A stretch of DNA of 64,000 nucleotides from Hyphomicrobium sp. (GTDB lineage Bacteria > Pseudomonadota > Alphaproteobacteria > Rhizobiales > Hyphomicrobiaceae), in assembly GCA_003987725.1 (NCBI GenBank), contig RXJH01000001.1:1-64000 (forward strand), in the 5' to 3' direction. How positions within the stretch are numbered: position 1 is the first letter of the stretch; each line of letters begins with the position of its first letter. Under the pieces are notes generated by a model. The model did not search any database, was not told the DNA's origin, and saw only the letters and a list, made by a program, of their open reading frames with translations. Both the position numbers and the translations under genes were made by a program. This document shows, in pieces, positions 15,963-25,409 of the stretch.

Positions 15963-17083
15963 TGGCGCGGGCTCCGCTCGCCGCCGAGACGGAAGTCCTT
16001 CCCGAGGCCGACCGGCTCGACGACTTTCCGCATCCGAGAGAGACGCGAGCCCTCTACGGTCAGGAGGGGGCGCAATCGATTTTCGCCGAAGCGCTCGCTG
16101 GCGATCGCATGCATCATGCATGGCTTCTCTCGGGGCCGGCGGGCGTCGGCAAGGCGACGCTCGCTTATCAGGTCGCGAAGGCTGCCCTTGCGGAGCCGGA
16201 AGAGCGCGATCTGTTCGGACAGGGCCTCGCGATCGAACCTGACTCGCGGACGGACCGGCAAGTACGGGCGCTATCGCATCCGTCGTTGATGATCATCAGG
16301 CGTCCGTTCGATCAGAAGACCAAGCGGTTTCCGCAGAGCATTCCGATCGACGAAGTCCGCAAGGTCAAAAACTTTCTTGCGCACAGCGCCACGGGCCAAG
16401 GTCGGCGCGTCGTGATCGTCGATACTGCCGATGAGCTCAATCAGAACGCCGCGAACGCGCTGTTGAAGTCGCTCGAGGAGCCGCCGTCGCGGACGATTTT
16501 TTTGATGACGACGTCCGCGCCCGGCCGGCTGCTTGCGACAATCCGGTCGCGCTGCCGGACGATCCAGATGGGGCCGCTCGCCGAAAGCGATTTGAAGCGC
16601 GCGGCGGCGCAGGCGCTCACGGCTGCAGGCAAGGCTGTTCCGGAACAGCACGAGTGGGAAACGCTCGCGCCTCTCGCCGAGGGCAGCGTCGGCCGCGCGC
16701 TCGTTTTGCTCGGCGGGGGCGGTCTCAGTCTTCAGTCGAGGATCGACCAGGTGCTTTCGAGCCTGCCGCGGCTCGACCTGAAGACGGTTCATGCCCTTTC
16801 TGACGAACTGCAACCGGCGGCACAGGACCGCAAGTTTCAGCTCTTCATGGACCTTCTGCAAACGTCGCTGGCGCGGCTTATTTCCGCTGCCGCCACCGGA
16901 AAGGGGCCGGAACGGGACGTTCAACTCGCAAAACGGCTTATTGGCGAGGGCCGCCTTGCCACTTTTGCCGAGCTATGGGAAACACTGGCCCGCGAAAAGG
17001 CTGATGTCGTTTCCCTCAACCTTGATCGCAAATCGCTCATCCTCGGAACTTTCGCGCGCCTCGAGGCGGCGAGCCGCGGTTGA
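15962..17083 (+). CDS. holB: DNA polymerase III subunit delta'
   Basis: A 373-residue clamp-loader subunit that helps load the beta sliding clamp during replication. The ATG overlaps the tmk stop by one base. The AAA+ core shows GPAGVGKATLAYQVA, where the usual Ser/Thr after GK is replaced by Ala-Thr, consistent with the non-ATPase delta' subunit. IPIDEVRKVKNFLA, VVIVDTADELNQNAANALLK, LEEPPSRTIFLM and TIRSRCRTIQM (the sensor region) follow in family order. The zinc module seen in E. coli delta' is not evident. It is probably co-transcribed with tmk and metG. Confidence 0.94.
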   Translation: MARAPLAAETEVLPEADRLDDFPHPRETRALYGQEGAQSIFAEALAGDRMHHAWLLSGPAGVGKATLAYQVAKAALAEPEERDLFGQGLAIEPDSRTDRQVRALSHPSLMIIRRPFDQKTKRFPQSIPIDEVRKVKNFLAHSATGQGRRVVIVDTADELNQNAANALLKSLEEPPSRTIFLMTTSAPGRLLATIRSRCRTIQMGPLAESDLKRAAAQALTAAGKAVPEQHEWETLAPLAEGSVGRALVLLGGGGLSLQSRIDQVLSSLPRLDLKTVHALSDELQPAAQDRKFQLFMDLLQTSLARLISAAATGKGPERDVQLAKRLIGEGRLATFAELWETLAREKADVVSLNLDRKSLILGTFARLEAASRG

Positions 17084-17131
17084 GGCGGGTGCGGTCGCAT
17101 CCTGCGATTGCGACAACGAAAGATACCGAGA

Positions 17132-18670
17132 GTGGCGGAAAAATTTTACATCACGACGCCGATTTTTTACCCGAACGGCAAGCCGCATATCGGCCACGCC
17201 TACACGGTGATCGCGAGCGATACGCTGGCCCGCTTTGCTCGTCTCGATGGGAAGGATGTGTTCTTTCTCTCAGGCACCGACGAGCATGGTCTCAAGATGC
17301 AGCAGACCGCCGAGAAGGAGGGGATTCCGACCAAGGAACTGGCGGACCGGAATTCGGCAATCTTCCGTTCGATGATTGAAACGCTCGGCGGCTCGAACGA
17401 CGACTTCATCCGCACGACCGAGCCGCGCCACTACGCGGCTTGCCAAGCCATCTGGGAGCGGATGGCTGCGAACGGCGATATTTATCTCGCCCGTTACGGC
17501 GGCTGGTACTCGGTGCGGCAGGAAGCCTATTTCGACGAGAAGGAAACGACTGTCGGCGAGGATGGCGTGCGCCGCGAGCCGCTCGGGTCGCCGGTCGAAT
17601 GGAACGAGGAAGAGAGCTATTTTTTCCGGTTGTCGGCTTACCAGGACAAGTTGCTCGCGCTTTATGAGAGCGATCCGGATTTCGTCGGCCCGGTCGAGCG
17701 GCGCAATGAAGTTGCGAGCTTCGTCAAATCCGGCCTCAAGGATCTTTCGATTTCGCGTTCGACGCTGAAGTGGGGCGTACCTGTTCCTGGCGACGACAAG
17801 CACGTGATGTACGTGTGGGTCGATGCGCTGACCAACTACATCACCGCTGCCGGATACCCGGATACGAACGGCGCGAAATGGAAGTATTGGCCCGCCGACG
17901 TTCACATCATCGGCAAGGACATCGTGCGGTTTCACGCCGTCTATTGGCCGGCCTTCCTGATGTCCGCCGGTATCGAACTTCCGAAACGGGTTTTCGCGCA
18001 CGGGTTTCTGTTCAACCGCGGCGAGAAGATGTCGAAATCGGTCGGCAACGTCGTCGATCCATTCGATCTCGTGAAGGCGTACGGCCGCGACACCATGCGC
18101 TACTTCTTCCTGCGCGAAGTGATGTTCGGTCAGGACGGAAACTACTCGTCGGACGTCATCGTCAATCGTATCAATGCCGATCTCGCCAACAATCTCGGAA
18201 ATCTGGCGCAGCGTTCGCTGTCGATGATTTTCAAGAACTGTGAGGGCGCGATACCGGCGCCGGGCCCGCTCACTGAAGCGGATCAGGCCATCCTGTCGGC
18301 GACGGACGGTCTTTACGTCATTGCGCGTGCCGAGATGGAGCGGCAAGCCGTCACCAAGTATCTCGATGCCGTGTGGAACGTGATCGCCGACGCCAATCGC
18401 TATTTCGCGGCCGAAGAGCCCTGGGCGAAAAAGAAGACGGATCCGGCGCGGATGGCCACGATCCTTTACGTCACGGCTGAAATCGTTCGCCAGTTCGGCA
18501 TTCTCATTCAGCCGGTGATGCCGGAAAGCGCTGCGAAGCTGCTCGACCTTCTTGGCATTGCGCCGGAGAACCGCACTTTTGCAAGCCTCGGCGAAAGTGG
18601 CCGTCTCCAGCCGGGGGGCAAAATCCCCGAACCGCAGGGTGTTTTCCCGCGCTACGTGGAACCAGAATAA
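17132..18670 (+). CDS. metG: Methionyl-tRNA synthetase
   Basis: A class I synthetase charging tRNA-Met, 512 residues from the GTG at 17132, the start that gives the family N-terminus [20 protein letters not shown]. An in-frame TTG at 17108 would add eight residues not expected in the family. The HIGH motif is PHIGHAYT and the KMSKS motif is [14 protein letters not shown]. The connective region [15 protein letters not shown] lacks zinc-binding cysteines, as in the zinc-free subgroup. No C-terminal tRNA-binding EMAPII extension is present. It follows holB by 48 bp and precedes tatD. Confidence 0.95.
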   Translation: MAEKFYITTPIFYPNGKPHIGHAYTVIASDTLARFARLDGKDVFFLSGTDEHGLKMQQTAEKEGIPTKELADRNSAIFRSMIETLGGSNDDFIRTTEPRHYAACQAIWERMAANGDIYLARYGGWYSVRQEAYFDEKETTVGEDGVRREPLGSPVEWNEEESYFFRLSAYQDKLLALYESDPDFVGPVERRNEVASFVKSGLKDLSISRSTLKWGVPVPGDDKHVMYVWVDALTNYITAAGYPDTNGAKWKYWPADVHIIGKDIVRFHAVYWPAFLMSAGIELPKRVFAHGFLFNRGEKMSKSVGNVVDPFDLVKAYGRDTMRYFFLREVMFGQDGNYSSDVIVNRINADLANNLGNLAQRSLSMIFKNCEGAIPAPGPLTEADQAILSATDGLYVIARAEMERQAVTKYLDAVWNVIADANRYFAAEEPWAKKKTDPARMATILYVTAEIVRQFGILIQPVMPESAAKLLDLLGIAPENRTFASLGESGRLQPGGKIPEPQGVFPRYVEPE

Positions 18671-18724
18671 GCGACGACAACGCGCCGCACGGCAGATGAG
18701 CGCCTCTGAAGAGTAAAAGACCTG

Positions 18725-19534
18725 ATGCTTGTCGATCACCATTGCCATCTCGATTTCCCCGAGTTCGCTCCGGAACTCGATCAGGTCGTGGCGCGTGCGC
18801 AGCAAGCCGGCGTCGGGACGCTTGTCACGATCTCGACGCGCATTCGCAAGTTCGACGCTGTGAAAGCCGTCGCCGAACGCTTTGACGATGTCTTTTGCTC
18901 GGTCGGGACGCATCCCCACAACGCGCACGAGGAACTCGACATTCCTGTCGAGCGGATCGTCGAGCTTTCTAGGCATCCGAAAGTCGTGGCGATCGGGGAA
19001 GCCGGGCTCGATTATCATTATCAGCACTCGACGCCCGAAGCGCAGGCGGAAGGTTTTCGCCGGCACATCGCGGCCGCGCGCGAAACCGGGCTGCCGCTCG
19101 AAATTCACACGCGCGAAGCCGATGCCGATACGATTGCCATTCTTCAGGACGAGCACGCGAAAGGTGCGTTCCCGGCGGTGTTGCACTGCTTTACGGGCGG
19201 ACGAGAGCTTGCGATGCGTGCGCTCGATCTCGGGCTCTACGTGTCGTTCAGCGGCGTGATCACGTTCAAGAATTCGGAAGCCTTGCGCGAGATTGCGCGC
19301 GACGTGCCGCTCGACCGGCTGCTTGTCGAAACGGATGCGCCGTTCCTGGCGCCTATTCCATTTCGCGGGAAGCGCAACGAGCCGGCGTACGTTGTCCGCA
19401 CCGCCGCGGCGCTTGCCGACGTGAAGGGTGTCACCGCCGACGATCTCGCGCGGGCGACGACGGAGAATTTCTTCAGGCTCTACAGCAAAGCGAAGCGGCC
19501 GGCGGCCGGCGTCTCGGGGTCCGCCGCGGCATGA
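18725..19534 (+). CDS. tatD: TatD family metal-dependent DNase
   Basis: A 269-residue TIM-barrel hydrolase. Metal ligands appear in DHHCHLDF at the N-terminus, in AIGEAGLDYHY, in LEIHTREAD, in AVLHCFTGG, and in LLVETDAPFLAP, the five conserved blocks of TatD (YcfH) enzymes. The family has 3'-5' exonuclease activity on DNA in the cytoplasm. The stop codon overlaps the start of the next gene by ATGA, so the two are translationally coupled. The position after metG is common in many bacteria. The final 20 residues (Ala/Gly/Ser-rich) are not conserved. Confidence 0.94.
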   Translation: MLVDHHCHLDFPEFAPELDQVVARAQQAGVGTLVTISTRIRKFDAVKAVAERFDDVFCSVGTHPHNAHEELDIPVERIVELSRHPKVVAIGEAGLDYHYQHSTPEAQAEGFRRHIAAARETGLPLEIHTREADADTIAILQDEHAKGAFPAVLHCFTGGRELAMRALDLGLYVSFSGVITFKNSEALREIARDVPLDRLLVETDAPFLAPIPFRGKRNEPAYVVRTAAALADVKGVTADDLARATTENFFRLYSKAKRPAAGVSGSAAA

Positions 19535-20328
19535 GTTTTCGCTGTACGATACTTGGTTCCGGATCCTCGGGCGGCGTGCCGCGCATCGGGATGAATTGGG
19601 GTTCGTGCGATCCCAACAACCCGAAGAACCGGCGGCTCAGATGTTCTGCCCTCGTCGAGCGTACCGGCTCGGGCGGCCGAACGTCCGTGCTCATCGATAC
19701 GTCGCCGGATTTCCGCGAACAGCTTTTGGCGACGCGCCTGATGGCGCTCGATGGCGTGCTCTATACGCACGATCATGCCGATCACACGCACGGTATCGAT
19801 GATCTGCGCATGGTATCGTTTGCGATGAAGCGGCGGGTGGACGTTTATTTCACCAAGGAAACGGGCGACAGCCTGAAGACGCGTTTCGGCTATTGTTTCG
19901 AAACGCCGAAGGGCTCGGAATACATGCCGATGCTCAACGCTCACGAGATCGACGGGGTTTCTCCGGTTGTCGTCGAGGGTGGTGGCGGTCCGGTCATCGC
20001 TCAGCCGATACCGCAGTGGCATGGTTCGATGCAATCGCTCGGCTTTCGCGTTTCGAACCTCGCCTATTCGCCGGACGTCAACGACATCCCGGAAAAGTCG
20101 ATCCCGTTACTCGAAGGGCTGGACGTGTGGATCGTCGACGCCTTGCGTCATACGCCGCATGAATCGCATTTCAGTGTCAAACAGGCGCTCGCATGGTCGG
20201 CGCGGCTGAAGCCGAAGCGCACGATCCTGACGCATATGACGAGTGAACTCGACTATGAAACGCTCGCGCGACAACTGCCCGAGGGTGTCGAGCCCGCCTA
20301 TGACGGCATGATGATTACGTTCTCCTGA
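19531..20328 (+). CDS. MBL-fold metal-dependent hydrolase (PhnP-like)
   Basis: A 265-residue metallo-beta-lactamase-fold protein. The core signature is YTHDHADHTHGIDDLR, the HxHxDH di-zinc site, at about residues 77-92. The N-terminal strand FRCTILGSGSSGGVPRIG and the GSCDP..NRRLRCSALVE block match the PhnP/lipoate-like subgroup acting on cyclic phosphodiester or phosphate ester substrates; the exact substrate is unknown. C-terminal ligands are in WIVDALRHTPHESHFS and TILTHMTSELD. It overlaps tatD by four bases and has no gene after it on this strand, being followed by a convergent gene. Confidence 0.9.
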   Translation: MSFRCTILGSGSSGGVPRIGMNWGSCDPNNPKNRRLRCSALVERTGSGGRTSVLIDTSPDFREQLLATRLMALDGVLYTHDHADHTHGIDDLRMVSFAMKRRVDVYFTKETGDSLKTRFGYCFETPKGSEYMPMLNAHEIDGVSPVVVEGGGGPVIAQPIPQWHGSMQSLGFRVSNLAYSPDVNDIPEKSIPLLEGLDVWIVDALRHTPHESHFSVKQALAWSARLKPKRTILTHMTSELDYETLARQLPEGVEPAYDGMMITFS

Positions 20329-20361
20329 TATCGCGGACTCGTTCGTCTCGCGCAGGCGGCG

Positions 20362-20754
20362 TCACTTCCAGAGGCCGTAATCTTCCCATTTGTTTTCGGG
20401 GATTTCGCCGCCGAGCTTGTAGTCGAACGACGTCGCCTTCATTTGATCGCCGCTCACGGCGCAGGTGAAATCCAGAAAGTACCAGTGGTTTTTCGCGCGT
20501 ACCGCAGCGCTTTTGGCAACGACCACGTTATCTTTGAAAACCGCGGGCTTCTGAACGGTGGTGGTGACGCGATCGACGCCTTTGAGGTGGCTTCCCTTCC
20601 TTACCGCATCGATGCCACGCAGGTTGCAGACCTGATGGGCTCGTTCTTCGGGTTCGAGTTCCTTCAACACCCGGTCCATCGAAGCATCGGCCAAAGCCGT
20701 TTCTGTGCCGCCCGCCAAGATGAGCAGCATCACGAGAGTTCTCGCTGCAAGCAT
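20362..20754 (-). CDS. DUF930 domain-containing secreted protein
   Basis: A 130-residue protein from ATG 20754, preceded by GGGGGAAG at good spacing. The N-terminus MLAARTLVMLLILAGGTETA is a signal peptide. The mature part begins DASMDRVLKELEPEERAHQV and contains CNLRGIDAVRK and YFLDFTCAVS, so two cysteines are likely paired. This layout matches the DUF930 family of small secreted proteins found mainly in Rhizobiales, with no known function. It is read toward the MBL gene. The longer open frame to 20826 lacks a signal and is rejected. Confidence 0.78.
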   Translation of the reverse strand: MLAARTLVMLLILAGGTETALADASMDRVLKELEPEERAHQVCNLRGIDAVRKGSHLKGVDRVTTTVQKPAVFKDNVVVAKSAAVRAKNHWYFLDFTCAVSGDQMKATSFDYKLGGEIPENKWEDYGLWK

Positions 20755-20969
20755 TCCGTTAGCTTCCCCCAATGCCCTGCACGGCTCTCGCCGGTCCCAA
20801 CACGGCCCCCCGACCGCCACAGTCAAAGCGCGCGAGGTTGTGTCCGTAATGAGGCGAAAACCTGCAGGTCTCCAATGCGGCGCAGGAATGATAGGCGGGT
20901 TATCTGCGCGAGGCGCGGCTTATGTCGCAAAAGCTTCATTGCCGGCGTTGGGGTGACAGCGCGAAGGTC

Positions 20970-21737
20970 TCAAGCGTCCGGCGATATTTCGATGGTTGAG
21001 CCCGTGGCACCCTGTTCCGTGCGCCATTCGCGGAAATTCACGATCTCGCCGTTGCGTGCGCAGCCCGGAGAGGCGAGATCGACGAACAGAGGGACGAGTG
21101 CTTCGGGGGAGGGAAGCGTTTCAGGATCTTCGCCGGGGAAGGCTTTCGCGCGCATGCCGGTGCGCGTTGCGCCGGGATTGATCAGGTTTGCCCTGACGGG
21201 CGTGTTCACGAGCTCTGCGGCCCAGGATTTCACGAGGGCCTCGAGACCAGCCTTGGAAGCCGCGTAGGGTCCCCAGTAGGCGTACTTTCCGCTCGCCGCA
21301 CCTGACGTCAGGAAAATAGCGCGGCCGGCGTCCGAGCGCTTCAGCAGAGGATCGAGCGTTCGGATCAATCGCCAATTGGCAACGAGATTGATATCGATCG
21401 TCGAGACGAAGCCATCGTCCGTCGTGTGGCCGAGCGGCGAAAGAGGGCCGAGAATGCCGGCGTTCGCCACCAGAATGTCGAGACGCTGCCAGCGCTGAAA
21501 GATCGTCGGGCCGACCTGATCGACGCGGTCACCCTTTTTCAGATCCAGTTGCAGGAGTGTGGCGGCGCCGCCGATTGCCTGGATCTCATCATCGAGGGAT
21601 TCGAGCGCTCCGACGGAGCGGGCCGCAATGATGACATGAGCGCCGGCCTTGGCGAGGCCCAGCGCGACGGCGCGACCGATCCCGCGCGACGCGCCCGTCA
21701 CAAGTGCAATGCGACCGGAAAGCGGGCTGTCGGTCAT
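20970..21737 (-). CDS. SDR family NAD(P)-dependent oxidoreductase
   Basis: A 255-residue classical short-chain dehydrogenase. The Rossmann nucleotide motif TGASRGIG lies at residues 14-21, NAGILGP is the NAG motif, the catalytic Ser is in FLTSGAASG, and YxxxK is in GPYAASKAGLEA. LINPGATRTGM follows as in the family. The substrate is not indicated. It follows purF by 30 bp on the same strand and appears to be the distal gene of the radA-cvpA-purF operon. This purF-SDR arrangement is seen in related Rhizobiales, which I state from memory. Confidence 0.92.
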   Translation of the reverse strand: MTDSPLSGRIALVTGASRGIGRAVALGLAKAGAHVIIAARSVGALESLDDEIQAIGGAATLLQLDLKKGDRVDQVGPTIFQRWQRLDILVANAGILGPLSPLGHTTDDGFVSTIDINLVANWRLIRTLDPLLKRSDAGRAIFLTSGAASGKYAYWGPYAASKAGLEALVKSWAAELVNTPVRANLINPGATRTGMRAKAFPGEDPETLPSPEALVPLFVDLASPGCARNGEIVNFREWRTEQGATGSTIEISPDA

Positions 21738-21767
21738 GGTTCACTTACGAAGCTAGGGGTGGGCCGC

Positions 21768-23255
21768 TCAGCCGACTTCGGCCAAGAGAGAAAGCTGACG
21801 CGGCACCGCTTCACCACCGTAATCGGTCAGGTTCGTCGGGTAATCGCCGGTGAAGCAATGATCGGTGAACTGCGGCGCGCGGTCGTCGCGGCTATCGAGG
21901 CCGATGGCGCGGTAGATGCCGTCCACCGACAGAAACGCCAGACTATCGGCCTCCATGAAATCCCGCATCTCGTCGAGCGACATGTTCGCTGCGAGCAGGT
22001 CCTTTTTGCTCGGCGTGTCGATGCCGTAGAAATCAGGGTGGGTGATCGGCGGGGAAGAAATGCGCATATGAACTTCGGCGGCGCCTGCGTCGCGGATGAG
22101 CTGCACGATCTTTTTCGAGGTCGTGCCGCGGACGACGCTGTCATCGATCAGGACCACGCGGTTGCCCCGGATGACGCCCGAGTTTGCCGAATGCTTCAGC
22201 TTGACGCCGAGCTGACGAATACGCTGCTCGGGCTCGATGAAGGTGCGTCCGATGTAATGGTTGCGAATGATGCCCAGTTCGAACGGGATGCCGCTCTGCT
22301 GACTGAAGCCGATCGCGGCGGGAACGCCGGAGTCGGGAATGGGAACGATGACGTCTGCGCCGGTATTTGCTTCACGGGCCAGCTCGACGCCCATCCGCTT
22401 GCGGATGTCATAAACGGTCTGGCCGCCGACGATTGAATCGGGGCGAGCGAAATAGATGTATTCGAAAATGCATGGCCGCGCTGGGCGGATCGGGAACGGG
22501 CGGTGGCTTTCGAGCCCGCCGTCGGTGATGACGACGACTTCGCCGTTATCGACTTCGCGGACGAATTCGGCGCCGACCATATCGAGCGCGCAGGTTTCCG
22601 AAGCAAGAACGTAGGATTGGCCGAGACGGCCTATGACGAGAGGCCGGATGCCGATCGGATCGCGAACGCCGATCATCATGTCGTTCGTCAGGCAGACGAG
22701 AGCGTAGGAGCCTTCGATCTGGCGGATGGCGTCGATCAGGCGTTCGACGATGCGGCGCTTCTTCGAGCGCGAGAGAAGGTGGAGAATGACTTCGGTGTCG
22801 GAGGTCGACTGGCAGATTGCGCCGGAGGAGATGAGCTCGCGCCGGAGCGTCAGAGCGTTCGTGAGGTTGCCGTTGTGGGCGACGGCGAAACCGCCGGTAT
22901 CGATATCTGCGAAGAGTGGCTGGACGTTTCGGATGAGGGCTTCGCCGGTCGTCGAGTAACGATCATGGCCGATGGCCATACGGCCTTTGAGGCGGGCGAG
23001 AACATCTGGCTTGGAGAAGTTATCACCGACGAGGCCCATGCGGCGCTCGGAGTGAAAGTTGCGGCCGTCGTAGGAGCAGATGCCTGCTGCTTCCTGGCCG
23101 CGGTGCTGGAGTGCGTGGAGGCCCAGCGCGGTTATGGCTGCGGCATCGGGATGGTCAAAGATGCCGAAGACCCCACACTCCTCACGAAGGCGATCATCGC
23201 CATAGCGAGTAAAGGTCAGACCATCGATTGTGGTCACGCCGCCTTGCTGTGCCAT
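21768..23255 (-). CDS. purF: Amidophosphoribosyltransferase
   Basis: The first committed enzyme of purine synthesis, converting PRPP and glutamine to phosphoribosylamine in the cytoplasm. The start at ATG 23255 has GGGAGGG seven bases upstream and gives 495 residues. EECGVFGIFD places the glutamine-amidotransferase nucleophile Cys at about residue 27, so a propeptide would be removed. HRGQEAAGI, SDTEVILHLL, and the PRTase signature VVLIDDSVVRGTTSKK are all present. It lies downstream of cvpA by 83 bp, the widespread cvpA-purF pairing. The open frame extends upstream to 23342 but that part lacks family sequence. Confidence 0.96.
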   Translation of the reverse strand: MAQQGGVTTIDGLTFTRYGDDRLREECGVFGIFDHPDAAAITALGLHALQHRGQEAAGICSYDGRNFHSERRMGLVGDNFSKPDVLARLKGRMAIGHDRYSTTGEALIRNVQPLFADIDTGGFAVAHNGNLTNALTLRRELISSGAICQSTSDTEVILHLLSRSKKRRIVERLIDAIRQIEGSYALVCLTNDMMIGVRDPIGIRPLVIGRLGQSYVLASETCALDMVGAEFVREVDNGEVVVITDGGLESHRPFPIRPARPCIFEYIYFARPDSIVGGQTVYDIRKRMGVELAREANTGADVIVPIPDSGVPAAIGFSQQSGIPFELGIIRNHYIGRTFIEPEQRIRQLGVKLKHSANSGVIRGNRVVLIDDSVVRGTTSKKIVQLIRDAGAAEVHMRISSPPITHPDFYGIDTPSKKDLLAANMSLDEMRDFMEADSLAFLSVDGIYRAIGLDSRDDRAPQFTDHCFTGDYPTNLTDYGGEAVPRQLSLLAEVG

Positions 23256-23338
23256 AGGCACCCTCCCGCGATTGAGCCGCCTGCTCTGCCCGATACATCG
23301 GTTAACATCTGAACGTTTCGCTACGTTCGACGCCTGTG

Positions 23339-23974
23339 TCACGCGAGCGTCATATAGTACCGCTTGCCGCCGATGACCAGCGCGACTGAACGACCCTTTT
23401 GGTCATTAAATCCTTGTTGTCCAGGCTGTTCGTTGGGCGACGGTGGCGGTGGCGCCGTCGACGGCTGCGGAATGACCTGGAGCAGGACATTGCGTATCGC
23501 TTCGCCCGTGCCTTTTACGTAGTCGCGGAAATATGCGTCGCGAACAAGGGGATGCTGCTTTTCTTTGTCCGGCGAGATGAAGGCCTCGTACGCCATGTAG
23601 GGAATGACGAAGAGCAGGAACCCGCGCAGCACACCGAAAATGAAGCCCAAGATGCGGTCGATCATCCCGACCTGACTGTCGAGGATCGCATCAGATATGC
23701 GCGCCGTGATCAGGTGCACGATGATTAATACGATCAGCGCGACGACGACGGCGACGGCGATTGTCGCAATTTGGGGCGGCAGGCTTGTCTGCGCCGCGAT
23801 ATCGGCCGTCATTTCCTTTTTGGTCGCGAAGATCCAGTAGCCGACGCCGGCTGCGGCGATCCACGAAACGATCGAAAGAAGCTCGCGTGCGAAGCCCCGG
23901 TACATGGCAAGCAGACCGGATATGAAGGCAACGCAGATCAGTGCCAGGTCCAAGTAGGTGAATGGACCGATCAT
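23339..23974 (-). CDS. cvpA: CvpA family inner-membrane protein
   Basis: A 211-residue protein with four predicted membrane helices: LALICVAFISGLLAMYRG, LLSIVSWIAAAGVGYWIF, IATIAVAVVVALIVLIIVHL and ILGFIFGVLRGFLLFVIP. The helix-1 region with RGFARELLS and the IDRILGFIFGVLRG block are the CvpA hallmarks. The family is linked to colicin V production in E. coli but its general role is uncertain. A Pro-rich cytoplasmic tail follows (PSTAPPPPSPNEQ). It sits between radA and purF, a common context. The start is ATG 23974; an in-frame extension to 24058 reaches into radA and is less likely. Confidence 0.92.
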   Translation of the reverse strand: MIGPFTYLDLALICVAFISGLLAMYRGFARELLSIVSWIAAAGVGYWIFATKKEMTADIAAQTSLPPQIATIAVAVVVALIVLIIVHLITARISDAILDSQVGMIDRILGFIFGVLRGFLLFVIPYMAYEAFISPDKEKQHPLVRDAYFRDYVKGTGEAIRNVLLQVIPQPSTAPPPPSPNEQPGQQGFNDQKGRSVALVIGGKRYYMTLA

Positions 23975-24029
23975 GGCCAAAATCCCTCGTTGATCGACAG
24001 CTCCCCGCGCTTCAGACTCGCGCGGAAAT

Positions 24030-25406
24030 TCAGTCGCATGGCGCCGTTGCCTCCGCAAGCGACTTGAGATGGGAGAGGCGAGAAAGCGACAACTTCATCC
24101 CTTGTACATCGACCTCGCCGCTTTCGGGCAAAAAGGCGCGTCCGAAGCCCAGTTTTGAGGCTTCTTTCAATCTTGATGTCATCATGGAGGCCGCACGAAC
24201 GGCTCCAGACAATGAAACTTCGCCGAAATAAACGGCATCCCGTGGCAGCGTCACCCCGGAAATCGATGACAGCAGTGCTGCTGCGGCGGCCAAATCTGCT
24301 GCCGGTTCAGTGATCTTCAGGCCACCTGCCACATTTAGATAAACATCGTGGTTGCTGAACGACACGCCGCAGCGGGCGTCCAGTACCGCCAGCAGCATGG
24401 CGAGCCTATTGCTATCCCACCCGACGACGGCGCGGCGGGGCGTTCCGAGCCCTGACGGTGCGACAAGCGCCTGAATTTCAACGAGGAGGGGGCGGGTGCC
24501 TTCGACGCCCGCAAAGATCGAGGCACCAGGGCTCCGGCTTTCGCGGTCGCCCAGAAAGAGTTCAGACGGGTTGGCAACCTCTTGCAGGCCGCCGCTGACC
24601 ATTTCGAAAACGCCGATCTCGTCGCTCGGTCCGAACCGGTTTTTGACCGCGCGCAGGATGCGATACGTGAGGCCGCGATCACCTTCGAAATACAACACGG
24701 TATCGACCATGTGCTCGATAACCTTCGGGCCCGCGATTTGGCCGTCCTTCGTGACGTGGCCGACGAGCAGCAGGGCGGAGCCTGCCATCTTGGCGTAGCG
24801 GATCAGGGAGAGCGCGGCGGCGCGGACCTGGCTGACGGTGCCGGGTGCCGCATCGAGCGTGTCGGCCCAGAGCGTCTGAATGGAATCGATGATGATGAGA
24901 TCGGGCGGACGCTCGTCGCCAAGCGTCGCGAGAATATTCGACAGGTTCGTTTCGGACGCGAGACCGACTGGAGCGTTGTCGAGGCCAAGGCGTGCGGCGC
25001 GCAGACGAACTTGCGCGACCGCTTCTTCGCCCGAGAAATAGACGGCGCGTCCGCCGCCGCGGGCCACGTGCGCGGCGACCTGAAGCAACAGCGTCGATTT
25101 TCCGATACCGGGTTCGCCGCCGATCAGAATTGCGGAACCCGGGACGATGCCGCCACCGGTCACGCGATCGAGTTCGGCGATGCCGCTCGAAAAGCGCGGC
25201 GCTTCCTGAGCTTCGCCTTTGAGCGGCTCGAGCTTGACGATGCGGCCCTTGGTTTGCCGCGTGACGCCGGAACCGGGCGGTGGACCGGCATCGGTTTCTT
25301 CGACGAGCGCGTTCCATTCACCGCATGACGTGCACTTTCCCGCCCAGCGCGACGAGGTCGCTCCGCAGGACTGACAGACGTAGAGAGATCGAGAGGCTTT
25401 TGCCAT
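24030..25406 (-). CDS. radA: DNA repair protein RadA
   Basis: A 458-residue RecA-related ATPase that promotes branch migration in recombinational repair. The N-terminal zinc finger is VCQSCGATSSRWAGKCTSCG, four Cys at about residues 11-31. Walker A is GEPGIGKSTL, Walker B LIIIDSIQT, and the RadA-specific KNRFG motif appears in VKNRFGPSDEIGVFEM. The C-terminal third is the Lon-like domain, with FSNHDVYLNVAGGLKI and PRDAVYFGEVSLSGAVR. It starts three bases after the alr stop, so alr and radA are co-transcribed. Confidence 0.96.
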   Translation of the reverse strand: MAKASRSLYVCQSCGATSSRWAGKCTSCGEWNALVEETDAGPPPGSGVTRQTKGRIVKLEPLKGEAQEAPRFSSGIAELDRVTGGGIVPGSAILIGGEPGIGKSTLLLQVAAHVARGGGRAVYFSGEEAVAQVRLRAARLGLDNAPVGLASETNLSNILATLGDERPPDLIIIDSIQTLWADTLDAAPGTVSQVRAAALSLIRYAKMAGSALLLVGHVTKDGQIAGPKVIEHMVDTVLYFEGDRGLTYRILRAVKNRFGPSDEIGVFEMVSGGLQEVANPSELFLGDRESRSPGASIFAGVEGTRPLLVEIQALVAPSGLGTPRRAVVGWDSNRLAMLLAVLDARCGVSFSNHDVYLNVAGGLKITEPAADLAAAAALLSSISGVTLPRDAVYFGEVSLSGAVRAASMMTSRLKEASKLGFGRAFLPESGEVDVQGMKLSLSRLSHLKSLAEATAPCD

Positions 25407-25409
25407 GGC

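Noticed and set aside
17270-19186. A 638-codon open frame on the minus strand across metG and tatD
   Set aside because: Fully covered by two well-identified plus-strand genes. The antisense protein is Arg/His/Asp-rich with no domain, the usual by-product of high GC.
22503-24231. Plus-strand open frames opposite purF and cvpA
   Set aside because: The minus-strand genes show clear family motifs; these frames have none and no ribosome sites.
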